Assembly (NCBI GenBank): GCA_963705285.1
Contig: OY970066.1
Location: forward strand, 4,154,001-4,218,000
Direction: 5' to 3'
Length of the DNA: 64,000 nucleotides
Source: JACMLD01 sp963705285
GTDB taxonomy: Bacteria; Bacteroidota; Bacteroidia; Chitinophagales; Chitinophagaceae
Shown here: piece by piece, positions 8,990-17,053 of the stretch
How the letters are laid out: each line of letters begins with the position of its first letter
How positions within the stretch are numbered: position 1 is the stretch's first letter
The notes under the pieces: generated by a model
What the model was told of the DNA's origin: nothing
Seen by the model: only the letters and a program-made list of their open reading frames with translations
Databases searched by the model: none
Made by a program: the position numbers and the translations under genes

Positions 8990-9487
8990 TTACGAGCTAA
9001 GATATCCCCAAACACTTGCAGTACGCGGGTTGCTGTCTGTATTATATACAAACACCTGTATGAATGGCCCCATAACGGGTATGCGCACACAATAACTGCT
9101 TTTATTGTGCGGACTCCCGTGCCAGGTACCCTGACCGTCTACTGAAATGAAATTTACTTTCTGCGGAGAAGGTACATTGTCTTCCAGGTTTACATATGCC
9201 CGCGCACCCAGTTTGCCACTGGTATCAAAACCAAAAATAGTTCCAAGGGTTACAGGTTTTTCGGTGGCGGTGAGCTGAGAATACTCAACAAAAATATTGA
9301 TGAAGCGATAGCCATCCACATTGGTATACACGCCTGAACTGATGCCCACATTGGCGGGTATGGATTTATCTGTATAAAATTTTACAGTTTTTGTGCAGGC
9401 CATTTGGCACGGCGCGGTAGCGGGTTGCAGAATGGTTGCTTTTTTTACAGCAGTTTTTGCAGGTGCTGTTTTTTTTGCTTTAGCCAT
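8990..9487 (-). CDS. Hypothetical protein with Lys/Ala-rich tail
   Basis: 165 aa. The first 20 residues (MAKAKKTAPAKTAVKKAT) look like a histone H1-type or ribosomal-type basic tail. The rest is beta-rich with many aromatic residues (VDGYRFINIFVEYSQL, GPFIQVFVYNTD). No signal peptide and no recognised domain. The body resembles a jelly-roll type beta-sandwich in residue pattern only. It is monocistronic with its own terminator. Its role is unknown. Confidence 0.7.
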   Translation of the reverse strand: MAKAKKTAPAKTAVKKATILQPATAPCQMACTKTVKFYTDKSIPANVGISSGVYTNVDGYRFINIFVEYSQLTATEKPVTLGTIFGFDTSGKLGARAYVNLEDNVPSPQKVNFISVDGQGTWHGSPHNKSSYCVRIPVMGPFIQVFVYNTDSNPRTASVWGYLSS

Positions 9488-9639
9488 AGTTATAAATTTA
9501 AGGTGTTGAATACCTTAAAGTTCCAGCACCGTGCACTACCAAACAATACCACTTTATGGTAGCATGGCTACTTTTAAGTAAATAGAGCCTGCCCGTGCAA
9601 ACAATGGTGGGTTGTTACAGGGGCAGGCAGTATAAACCA

Positions 9640-10134
9640 TTAAAAGCTTTCGTCTGCGCTTGGCCCGTAACTACCGGGTATGGGTATATTTAAAAGCCGC
9701 AGGTAAACGCCCAACTGTGCGCGGTGGTGAATGATCTGAGAAAAGGTAAGCCGGATGAACTCGCCGCGGGGCGACACCACATAGATATCGTTGCCGTTAC
9801 GCAATGTCCAGTTGGGCTCCAAATCTTCATCTGTTGCATCTTCCAGGCTGCTCTTGCCTTCTGCCAGCGACTTCTCGAAATAGCTTAGCAACGATTGATT
9901 GTCTGACAATGGAACAGGTTGGTAAGGACTGCTGGCAAAATCAAGCTCAGTGGTGTTGAGTGTCATGCTTACCCATGAAGGCAGTTCAGCAATATGGGTA
10001 GTCAGTTGCCGAAGGGTCATGCTTTTTTCGTGCGGCTTCCAATCAAATTTCTCGGCCGGTACACGCGCTAACATTTTTCGGGTTGTCTGGGCTTCCTGCT
10101 CCAGTTCTTTTAAAAATACCTTAGTCATTTGCAT
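9640..10134 (-). CDS. DinB family protein
   Basis: 164 aa, cytosolic four-helix DinB domain. Family markers are FDWKPHEKSMTLRQLTTHIAEL in the first half and IIHHRAQLGVYLRLL with the C-terminal IPGSYGPSADE. Putative metal ligands are the His in LTTHIAEL and the HH pair. It lies 103 bp downstream of a WYL-domain regulator on the same strand, an arrangement often seen for DinB genes, so that regulator may control it. An imperfect long stem (GCCTGCCC 9587-9594 / GGGCAGGC 9621-9628) lies just after its stop. Confidence 0.88.
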   Translation of the reverse strand: MQMTKVFLKELEQEAQTTRKMLARVPAEKFDWKPHEKSMTLRQLTTHIAELPSWVSMTLNTTELDFASSPYQPVPLSDNQSLLSYFEKSLAEGKSSLEDATDEDLEPNWTLRNGNDIYVVSPRGEFIRLTFSQIIHHRAQLGVYLRLLNIPIPGSYGPSADESF

Positions 10135-10237
10135 AGTGGTTATGTTTATACTGCAAATAACAACCGGCCACTGACAACCCTATGGCAGTGTGTTTTTAAA
10201 AATGAAAATATTTTTTGAAATAGTTGCAAGCAGGCTG

Positions 10238-10927
10238 CTAATAATTTACAGGCAGGTTTTTCATGTAATCTGCCAGCTCAATGTGATCTGTTTTTGTGAA
10301 GGCAGTATACATGTTTTTAACCCGTAGTATGCGGGCCACCTTAAAATCTCTGTAATCTTGCCGCAGGGCGCACCAGGCAATGAGGTGCCAGTGTAATGCA
10401 TAAAACACCAGGCCGATTGGTTCCACCAACCGCTTGCTTACCTCCTGGTTATTGTTTTTATATTCCAGTTCAACGGTAGTTTTGGCCGCAATGGCATTTT
10501 GCAGCAACGAAAGGTATTCAAAATCAAAATTGATACAGGGGGGCGTTTGCAGTTTAATGTTTTTTGACAGCGCTTCTATGCCGTCTTTGTCGGGTGTACG
10601 CATCACCGCTTTTATTTTGCTGAGGCCATTGGAGAAATGTTTTTGAATAGATTTATCGGCAAAGCCCGAGACAATGGCTTCCATTAACAAAAAAGCATTG
10701 GCTTCTTCTTTGCTAAACGCAACGGGCGGGAGAAAATATCCCTGCACTATAAAATAACCTCGCTGTGGTTCAAAACTAACAGGGATGCCTGCTTCGCCCA
10801 GCGCTTTTATATCGCGGTACACCGTACGTTGGCTGAGGTTAAATTTGGCCGCAATTTTTTCTGCGGTAACATATTTCTTTGACTGCAGCAGTGTAAGTAT
10901 ATTAAAAAGCCGGTCAATCCTGTTCAT
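10238..10927 (-). CDS. YafY-family transcriptional regulator (HTH + WYL domain)
   Basis: 229 aa. N-terminal HTH_11-type winged helix at about 1-55 (ITAEKIAAKFNLSQRTVYRDIKAL-like; visible LSQRTVYRDIKALGEAG), then a WYL domain at about 120-205 with FYALHWHLIAWCALRQDYRDF. WYL regulators bind DNA and usually sense a nucleic-acid or small-molecule signal. It probably regulates itself and the DinB gene downstream. A divergent short transcript with a 15-codon frame begins on the other side. Confidence 0.88.
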   Translation of the reverse strand: MNRIDRLFNILTLLQSKKYVTAEKIAAKFNLSQRTVYRDIKALGEAGIPVSFEPQRGYFIVQGYFLPPVAFSKEEANAFLLMEAIVSGFADKSIQKHFSNGLSKIKAVMRTPDKDGIEALSKNIKLQTPPCINFDFEYLSLLQNAIAAKTTVELEYKNNNQEVSKRLVEPIGLVFYALHWHLIAWCALRQDYRDFKVARILRVKNMYTAFTKTDHIELADYMKNLPVNY

Positions 10928-11014
10928 AAATAATGCAACTTGGCTACCAATTTATCTTTTTTTTATTAACGCCGCATCGTAACTTTATGGCTCACCAAAA
11001 AAAAGGAGGTATTC

Positions 11015-11062
11015 ATGCAATCTACAGATAAATCATGGAAGCCTTCGGTTATTGTTGAGTAA
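11015..11062 (+). CDS. Putative 15-aa peptide (MQSTDKSWKPSVIVE) with consensus Shine-Dalgarno
   Basis: ATG at 11015, stop TAA at 11060-11062. It is preceded by AAAGGAGGT (11002-11010) at ideal spacing, a full match to the 16S anti-SD and almost unique in this window. About 50 nt after the stop lies a strong intrinsic terminator, so the unit is a transcript of roughly 120-150 nt. A weak -7-like TAACTTTA lies at 10980-10987. Function unknown; it could be a microprotein, a leader peptide, a peptide precursor or part of a structured small RNA. It is divergent from the WYL regulator. Confidence 0.5.
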   Translation: MQSTDKSWKPSVIVE

Positions 11063-11110
11063 CCGGGCTGTATCCATAAAAATAATCTGCTGACTCAAAA
11101 AGAAGTCAGG

Positions 11111-11140
11111 GCCACCGGAGCAATCTGGTGGCTTTTTTTT
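11111..11140 (+). terminator. Rho-independent terminator of the short SD-led transcript
   Basis: Stem GCCACCGG / CTGGTGGC (11111-11118 / 11125-11132, one G-T pair), followed by eight T. A second hairpin, CTGACT (11090-11095) / AGTCAG (11104-11109), lies just upstream. Confidence 0.85.
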
Positions 11141-11213
11141 GTAAATACCTACCATAACAAGTCAAGTTTTGATTGAAGGAGACTTGCGGCAGCAGGGTGT
11201 GAAACTTAACCTC

Positions 11214-11250
11214 TATAAAAAAATAACCGAAGCCATGAACGACTTCGGTT
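11214..11250 (-). terminator. Rho-independent terminator for beta-barrel gene
   Basis: Stem AACCGAAG (11225-11232) / CTTCGGTT (11243-11250), followed on the - strand by TTATTTTTTTATAG. Confidence 0.8.
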
Positions 11251-11274
11251 AGATAAAGTGGAGCAATAATATTT

Positions 11275-11979
11275 TTATAACTTAACACCTACTGTAAAAC
11301 TCAACACGCGGTATTTATTCAGTTCATCATCTGAACTGCTGGTACCCGATTGAATTTTTGCAAGGCCCAAACCATAATTTACTGAAAACACAGCATGCCT
11401 TGATTCAATACCTACTGTTCCATTCAAACCATAATCAAAACGTCTGAGGATATTATACCCTGCACCTTCTTCATTGCTGGTAAATGGATCATCATCAGAA
11501 AATTTAATACTTTCAGAACGGCTGAAATTAGCTCCTAAAACTTCGCCTTCTACTTTGTTTTTACCACCTACGCCAATGGCCACATAGGGGCCTGCTCCAA
11601 AAAATACATTTGACTGGTCGCCCAATGGCAATTTCACCACTGCATTTACAGGTACTTCAATGTAATAGGGGCGGGTAGTAGCGCGGTACCAGTTATTACC
11701 AGACGCGTCGCCCGATTGCAGTTTAGCGCCCTTGCCTGTAAAGAATACGCCAGGTTGAATGGCAAAGAAATTACCAATAGGAAGATCGGCCTGCACACCT
11801 GCCTGAAAAGAAGCAATGCGTTTACCATCATCTAATCCGCCATTTTTATTGATGGTGATATTAGACAAGTTAAGACCGCCTTTAACCATTACAGATGGCT
11901 TTGGAGCTGATTTCTGGGCCTGGGATGCAATACCACATAGCATAACTACGGTACCCAATGCAAGAATTTTCTGTTTCAT
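11275..11979 (-). CDS. Outer membrane beta-barrel protein (porin family)
   Basis: 234 aa from the ATG at 11979, which begins the signal peptide MKQKILALGTVVMLCGIASQAQ; an upstream extension to 12066 has no signal character. The mature part matches the PorT/OMP_b-brl_2 type seen throughout Bacteroidota: VKGGLNLSNITINK, alternating amphipathic strands (FFAIQPGVFFTGKGA, PYYIEVPVNAVVKL, VFFGAGPYVAIGVGGK) and a final strand ending in VGVKL. Likely an 8-strand outer-membrane barrel of unknown role. Confidence 0.85.
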   Translation of the reverse strand: MKQKILALGTVVMLCGIASQAQKSAPKPSVMVKGGLNLSNITINKNGGLDDGKRIASFQAGVQADLPIGNFFAIQPGVFFTGKGAKLQSGDASGNNWYRATTRPYYIEVPVNAVVKLPLGDQSNVFFGAGPYVAIGVGGKNKVEGEVLGANFSRSESIKFSDDDPFTSNEEGAGYNILRRFDYGLNGTVGIESRHAVFSVNYGLGLAKIQSGTSSSDDELNKYRVLSFTVGVKL

Positions 11980-12175
11980 ACTGTACAATTTAATTTTACC
12001 CTCTTTTTTCAAAAGGCTTGCCAGTATAAGACGGTATTTAGTTACGCTGAAAATGGTGAGAAACAATGGTTATGAAGGGAAAACCCGTAGCGTGTTGTAG
12101 AAAAAAAGTCCCTTCATTCCGCATTAACAATTGATTGAGCAGCAGTTTCATCATAAAAGAAAGTAGGGAGGTATG

Positions 12176-13012
12176 CTATCTTTTGTATTGCAGCATCCAC
12201 TCGTATACGTTCATATTGTTTTCTTTGTACGTTGCGCTTAGCGCCTGCGTCCATGCATCGTGGCCAAATGCCTGGAATATCGTCAGTTTTGCCGGTATCA
12301 GCGGCTGCAGAATGTTAATAGCATTAACAAATTCCGTTGCTACTGTTGATGAAATAGTGGGGTCATCGTAATTATGGAATGCCCAAAGGGCCAATCCTCC
12401 TTTTGCAATTTTAGCGGCATTAATATCTCTTTCGGTTCCGAAGCTTTCACCCGATACAGGTACCACCGCCGCAAAAAGTGAAGGGTAACTTCCAGCTGTT
12501 TGCGTGGTAAGTACGCCGCCCATGCTGAGGCCGGTTAAATAAATGCGCGATTCATCTACCCGGTAATTGGCCAGTGCATAATTAATAAATGATAACACCA
12601 TAGAGTCTGGGGGATTGGCTACAAATTGTGGCGATAATACAATGAAGGAATAATTGCTGCCTTTTACCAAAAAATTTGCGGGAAATTTTCGATCGTTGAT
12701 CTCTTTTGCAATGCCGTCGTTGAGTACCAATGGTAAATCTTTGTTGCCATCGCCCACCTGTCCGCCACCATGCAGAAATACCAGCAGCGGATATTTCTTG
12801 GTAGTTACCTGGTAGTGATTGGGCAGGGCTTCATAAAATCCACCAACATACTGGTTAATATATTTGGTGACAGGCCGTTGAAATGGCGGAGTAGTTTCAA
12901 TGATATCGTTGTTAGGGGGCGCAACAGGAGCGGATGAATTATCTTTTTTGCAGGCAGATAATAATACCAGCAGCAGGGAGAAAGCAGCCGAAATAGTTTT
13001 TATGGATGGCAT
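12176..13012 (-). CDS. Alpha/beta hydrolase lipoprotein (esterase / PHB-depolymerase-like)
   Basis: 278 aa. SpII signal with lipobox LLSAC (Cys21) followed by KKDN, a common Bacteroidota lipoprotein start. Catalytic fold: oxyanion HGGG (81-84), nucleophile elbow GLSMGG (Ser163), a later Asp candidate in NYDDP and His in FGHDAW. The layout is that of LpqC/feruloyl-esterase and phospholipase/carboxylesterase types. It probably acts at the cell surface or in the periplasm on ester bonds; the substrate is not deducible. Upstream of the ferritin-like pair's 3' end on the same strand. Confidence 0.85.
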   Translation of the reverse strand: MPSIKTISAAFSLLLVLLSACKKDNSSAPVAPPNNDIIETTPPFQRPVTKYINQYVGGFYEALPNHYQVTTKKYPLLVFLHGGGQVGDGNKDLPLVLNDGIAKEINDRKFPANFLVKGSNYSFIVLSPQFVANPPDSMVLSFINYALANYRVDESRIYLTGLSMGGVLTTQTAGSYPSLFAAVVPVSGESFGTERDINAAKIAKGGLALWAFHNYDDPTISSTVATEFVNAINILQPLIPAKLTIFQAFGHDAWTQALSATYKENNMNVYEWMLQYKR

Positions 13013-13077
13013 GGCAAAAATTTTAATGGTGGGTGGTGATTGCCTTCTTGTGGATATTAGTGTATCATGAACGGAAA

Positions 13078-13112
13078 AAAGAAGCTATCTCCGCAGGGGA
13101 AACAGCTTCTTT
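13078..13112 (-). terminator. Hairpin terminator after ferritin-like operon
   Basis: Arms AAAGAAGCT (13078-13086) and AGCTTCTTT (13104-13112). Read on the - strand it is followed by a T-run ending TTTTTTCCG. Confidence 0.75.
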
Positions 13113-13135
13113 ATTTATTGCGTCGCTACATCATC

Positions 13136-13981
13136 TTATGCTTTTATAAAAGGCCCAACAATTGCCAGTACCTGTTCTTTGCTCAGCGGTTCATCAAATG
13201 CTTCAGATGCTGCATCTGCTGAAATGCTAAACCCGTTGATATTTACAATTGGAACCATTGCCTGTGTTGTTAATTCTTCACCATCATAACTAGCCTGCAC
13301 CGCACTGCTGTTAATACCGCTCATTTTACCCGTAATCCATGGTTTTACATTACCAATGCCAGATCCGTATGCTTTTCTCAAACCACGTATATGCGCGGCA
13401 TGTCTTGCTTCTACAGAATGAATGCGCAAAGCCGCGGTGAGGTAATCTCCACCACCAACAATTTCTGCCGCCCTTCCTTTATACGCCCTTACACCGGTGT
13501 CTTCAAAAGTTTGCGCCACATTAAGGAATGTTTCAAAGTTGCTGAATACATCATTGAACGTGCCTTTGGCAGTAAAATCAAATGTGGGAGACATTACCGC
13601 TGTTCCGCCAGCACCTGCAATGGCAGTTTTAAGAAAGTTTACGTGGTCTTGCTCGTGTTTTGCAATCAGTGCGATACCGGTGGCGGTATCACCCGCTGGT
13701 ATTAAACCTGCTGTTCCTACACCTTTTGCATAAAAGGCTGCTTCCAGGTATTCTAACGTAAGTGCATAGTTGAGAATATCAATCACTGAATCTGCCGTAG
13801 TACCGGTAGTGCCTGCATATGCTTTTTGAAACATGGAGCCAAATGCCAGCGGTACTGCTGCCAATGCTATTTTGCTACCGATGCTGGCAAAACTTTTCAT
13901 GGCAGACCGGCGTGAGTCCAGGCGCCCGTAAACTTCGGGATCAACCTTTTCAATTTCTTTTATAATATTTGTTATGTTCAT
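13136..13981 (-). CDS. Ferritin-like domain protein, exported (DUF/Ferritin_2)
   Basis: 281 aa. N-terminal Tat-like region with DSRRSAMKSF followed by a hydrophobic stretch ending YAGTTG. Next comes a four-helix ferritin-like domain whose carboxylate/His motifs are LEYLEAAFY, KHEQDHVNFLK, FEDTGVRAYKG and VEARHAAHIRGLR. Family members (Ferritin_2, PF13668) resemble desiccation-related and Mn-catalase-like proteins; metal binding is likely, the reaction unknown. It lies 59 bp downstream of a paralogous ferritin-like gene, so the two probably form an operon and possibly a hetero-oligomer in the periplasm. Confidence 0.87.
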   Translation of the reverse strand: MNITNIIKEIEKVDPEVYGRLDSRRSAMKSFASIGSKIALAAVPLAFGSMFQKAYAGTTGTTADSVIDILNYALTLEYLEAAFYAKGVGTAGLIPAGDTATGIALIAKHEQDHVNFLKTAIAGAGGTAVMSPTFDFTAKGTFNDVFSNFETFLNVAQTFEDTGVRAYKGRAAEIVGGGDYLTAALRIHSVEARHAAHIRGLRKAYGSGIGNVKPWITGKMSGINSSAVQASYDGEELTTQAMVPIVNINGFSISADAASEAFDEPLSKEQVLAIVGPFIKA

Positions 13982-14040
13982 TGTAATTTGATTTAGTTGT
14001 AATTAATCGCGATACATTTTCTTCTGAACGTGTTTACCTA

Positions 14041-14763
14041 TCAATAGAAAGGTAGGTTGCTGGCGTCCAGCTTTGTTTTAATGTATTTCTGCGCAATGGG
14101 CAGTACATCGGCCGGTTTGTTGGTAAGGTCAAGTCCGTTTGCATCAATGATAGAACTATCTGCAAAACTGTTTACCATTAACAAATCGCGGATGTAAGCG
14201 GCATGGCGTGCTTCTACAGATACTATTTTACCGGCCAGTACCAAATAATCTGCACTCTTTATTAACCTTCCTGCGCCATTGTAGGCAGACACACCTAGGT
14301 CTTCAAATGCTTTAGCGGTACCCAATACACTGGCGCGTGAAGTAAAGTCGATTGAACTGAAATCAAAATCGAGAACAGGGATGGCTGCGCCGCCCAAAGC
14401 TGTTTTAAAGAATTCGCGGTGGGCAATTTCATGATCGCGGATGTCTGATAACATAGCATTTTCTGTGGCGCTGATGTTTGCATACGGTGTCATGAGCACT
14501 TTTACATAAAAAGCTGCTTCCAATTGTTCCAATGCATAGGCATAATTTAAAATGCCGGGATCGCCGCTGCCAAGGTCTACGCCATCGGCACTAACCCTTG
14601 CACCTGCATCGTCTGTTTTAGTACAGGCGGCAAGACCCGCAACCAATGCAGTGGCGGTGCCAGCATAACCCAAAAATTTTCTTCGCGAAAGGCGAGCTGC
14701 GTCCTTATCATTTTTGCCTGCCAGCCCTTTTTCTGTTTGAATTGTAGCCATTGTTTGTTTCAT
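14041..14763 (-). CDS. Tat-exported ferritin-like domain lipoprotein
   Basis: 240 aa. Clear twin-arginine signal LSRRKFLGYAG with a hydrophobic core ending GLAACTK, which is also a lipobox, so it is probably a Tat-exported lipoprotein. Ferritin-like helices carry LEQLEAAFYVK, DHEIAHREFFK, FEDLGVSAYNG and VEARHAAYIRDLL, in the same order as the next gene. Tat export fits a protein that binds its metal before transport. First gene of the ferritin-like pair. Confidence 0.88.
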   Translation of the reverse strand: MKQTMATIQTEKGLAGKNDKDAARLSRRKFLGYAGTATALVAGLAACTKTDDAGARVSADGVDLGSGDPGILNYAYALEQLEAAFYVKVLMTPYANISATENAMLSDIRDHEIAHREFFKTALGGAAIPVLDFDFSSIDFTSRASVLGTAKAFEDLGVSAYNGAGRLIKSADYLVLAGKIVSVEARHAAYIRDLLMVNSFADSSIIDANGLDLTNKPADVLPIAQKYIKTKLDASNLPFY

Positions 14764-15184
14764 TTAATTAGTTAACAATAATGTGTTTGCCAGCAAGTGT
14801 TAGCGAACATTTTTCATTGGTATATCACAGGGTTTGGATTATCACTCACAGAAACTCATGCTGGGTGTTGTAAACAACACACAGATCACAGGTGGAGGTA
14901 ATTTGGACTGGGTTAACTATTGCCAGGGTTCAGGCGATAAAAGGGGAAAGGTTTCTGTAGGTACGTGGGCATTGTTAAATCGGATTTAAAAGAATAAAAA
15001 TTAATTTAAAAAGGTCTGAATTACAAGTTCCAACAACCAGTATCTATATATGTAATGAAAATTTTTTAAAGAAATCTAATCTAAAAGAAAAACTATTTCG
15101 TATTTGCGTATACCCCTCCCCCCGATTAATTCAAGTTTAATCCTGCCCTTTAATTTTCTTTTAATCTTTTAAAATTACCAGCGT
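14764..15184. other. Intergenic region, about 420 nt, no gene recognised
   Basis: AT-rich divergent spacer between the ferritin-like operon (-) and the beta-barrel/TssN-like operon (+). It must hold both promoters, but I see no full TTG-N19-TAnnTTTG match. A short CCCCTCCCCCC run at about 15113-15123 is the only compositional oddity. Confidence 0.5.
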
Positions 15185-16165
15185 ATGAAGCGCATCATTC
15201 TGACTGCCGTTGTATGTGTTGTTGTTACTGTCGTCTTTTCTCAGGAGAGCTACCGGCAGTATATTCCCAAAGACACCCTGTTGCAGTTGCAATTAAAAAA
15301 CGAGCCGCGGTTCAATATAAATATTCATACAGGTTATTCTGTTGCACTGGGTTCTACCTTTAAGTTTTATCCGGATGATGTAAGCAGTATTGTATTGAAG
15401 ATGGCAGACAACAATGTACTCTCAAAAGATATGCAGTACAAAGCCCCCAAGAAAGGATTGGGTGAAGGCTTCAGAATAGGCGGCGGCATATCTTACGTAC
15501 TAAATGATTTTATTAATATTGGGTTGGATGTCGATTATTTCAGAAGCACCATCAGCAAGGTGCGCGATTCATCTTTCAGCCAAACATTAAGTTCAGGCCC
15601 CATTTCTGAAAGATCATACAACGAAAGGTTTACTATTTCGTATGATGCCACCCTGCTTACTTTCTCACCCAATATCACTTTAAAAGCTATTTCGCGGCCC
15701 AAATGGTTCTTGTACAATAAGGTGGGTGCAGTAATTACTATACGACCCAACAGCATTGAGCATGATACCCGCCAGTCTACGTCTACCATGAACTGGCAGG
15801 GATTCAAAAAAGATTCATCTGGCTATACAGATACCCGTTATGAATGGAATATCCGAAACCCATCATTTGGTTTTAGTGGGGGAGTGGGTGCCCAGTATAA
15901 GATTACAGACAGAATAAGGGTGTATTCGGAGATACAATTCTCTCATGTGGTGTTTGTGGTGCGCCGCAGAACCACTACCAGTTATAATGTAGACGGCAGG
16001 GAGATGGTAAACAACCTTACGATAAACGAAAAGCAGATAGATTTTGAAAAAGATTTCAAAACCGACGAATGGATACCCGATCCCAATAAACCAAATAAAG
16101 CCGTAACACAGCGTATACCTATTACCTATGTAGGCATGCAGGCAGGTATAGTCTATCGTTTCTAA
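15185..16165 (+). CDS. Outer membrane beta-barrel protein
   Basis: 326 aa. Signal peptide MKRIILTAVVCVVVTVVFSQ, then repeated amphipathic beta strands (FNINIHTGYSVALGSTFKF, GGGISYVLNDFINIGLDVDYF, GFSGGVGAQYKITDRIRVYSEI) and a terminal strand YVGMQAGIVYRF ending in Phe, as expected for BAM-inserted barrels. 26 nt upstream of the TssN-like gene and co-directional, so it probably heads a three-gene operon (barrel, inner-membrane TssN-like, coiled-coil TssO-like) that could span the envelope. Confidence 0.8.
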   Translation: MKRIILTAVVCVVVTVVFSQESYRQYIPKDTLLQLQLKNEPRFNINIHTGYSVALGSTFKFYPDDVSSIVLKMADNNVLSKDMQYKAPKKGLGEGFRIGGGISYVLNDFINIGLDVDYFRSTISKVRDSSFSQTLSSGPISERSYNERFTISYDATLLTFSPNITLKAISRPKWFLYNKVGAVITIRPNSIEHDTRQSTSTMNWQGFKKDSSGYTDTRYEWNIRNPSFGFSGGVGAQYKITDRIRVYSEIQFSHVVFVVRRRTTTSYNVDGREMVNNLTINEKQIDFEKDFKTDEWIPDPNKPNKAVTQRIPITYVGMQAGIVYRF

Positions 16166-16191
16166 AACCCCAGGGTTTAAAAATATATACT

Positions 16192-17007
16192 ATGATAAAA
16201 CAAGCACAACCACCATTTTCATGGCAGCTCTTCGGCCGCCTGTTGTTTCAAAACCGAAAAAAAGCCACTGTATACGGATTGTTTTTTGTGGTGGTATCAT
16301 TTAACCTCTGTCTTTTTCTGCCGGCCAACATGCATACCCCTGCTGCGGAGCAAATGGTAAACGGCGTGCAACTGTTTTGTTTTGGTGTAATGGGTATTAT
16401 CAATGTCTGGTTTTTTACAAGACGGAATTTTCTGGCGGAATTGTCTTTTTCAGGAGTAAGGCTTGCATATATCAGCCTGTTATTTATTGCCATTGCGCTG
16501 GTACTGTTTATCTACTATTATATTTCTGGTAACAACAGCCTTATTATGGCCTTTGCCAGCAGCAGTGCGTTTTTATTGCCATTTATTATTTACCAGGGAT
16601 TTATTGAATTGATGGAGGTGCCTCCTACATTACACCCTGTTTGGTATTTGCCGAAGGTAGCTTCGCCGGCCGCCACCCTGTCTGCATTTACTGTAAACAG
16701 CATGCAGGTTCAATTGCGCATTGCCCGCAGCGCAAACAGTACGGGGGAAAATACATTTCCGGTAACCGCATCGGGTAAAACAAAACTGGGCAGAATGTTT
16801 GAGAAATTTGTGGGCGAAAATAATTTGCCGGGTAGCCATCCTACCATCGACCTAAAAAGTAATAACGGCCAAGTATTTGGCTGGCAGTTTTTTGAATTGA
16901 AATACGGCGGCATCTTCTGCAAATACCTTAATCCTGCATTAAGCCTACTGGAAAACAAAATAAAACCCAATGCCATCATTCATATAATAAGAACTGCTGG
17001 CGGATAA
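16192..17007 (+). CDS. TssN-like inner-membrane protein (T6SS subtype iii family)
   Basis: 271 aa. Four hydrophobic segments lie in the first half (about 30-50, 60-78, 88-110, 118-140), followed by a cytosolic domain. The arrangement, and the stretches KLGRMFEKFVGENN, NGQVFGWQFFELKYGG and KYLNPALSLLENKIKPNAII, fit the TssN family (PF17555) that marks the Bacteroidota type VI secretion system. That assignment rests on remembered family pattern and needs a profile search. No tssB, C, K, F, G or clpV lies in this window, so it may be an orphan or repurposed copy. Confidence 0.6.
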   Translation: MIKQAQPPFSWQLFGRLLFQNRKKATVYGLFFVVVSFNLCLFLPANMHTPAAEQMVNGVQLFCFGVMGIINVWFFTRRNFLAELSFSGVRLAYISLLFIAIALVLFIYYYISGNNSLIMAFASSSAFLLPFIIYQGFIELMEVPPTLHPVWYLPKVASPAATLSAFTVNSMQVQLRIARSANSTGENTFPVTASGKTKLGRMFEKFVGENNLPGSHPTIDLKSNNGQVFGWQFFELKYGGIFCKYLNPALSLLENKIKPNAIIHIIRTAGG

Positions 17008-17053
17008 AAAATGTTCACCGTTGATTGCCCGCACCACTATTAAACCATCTGTC

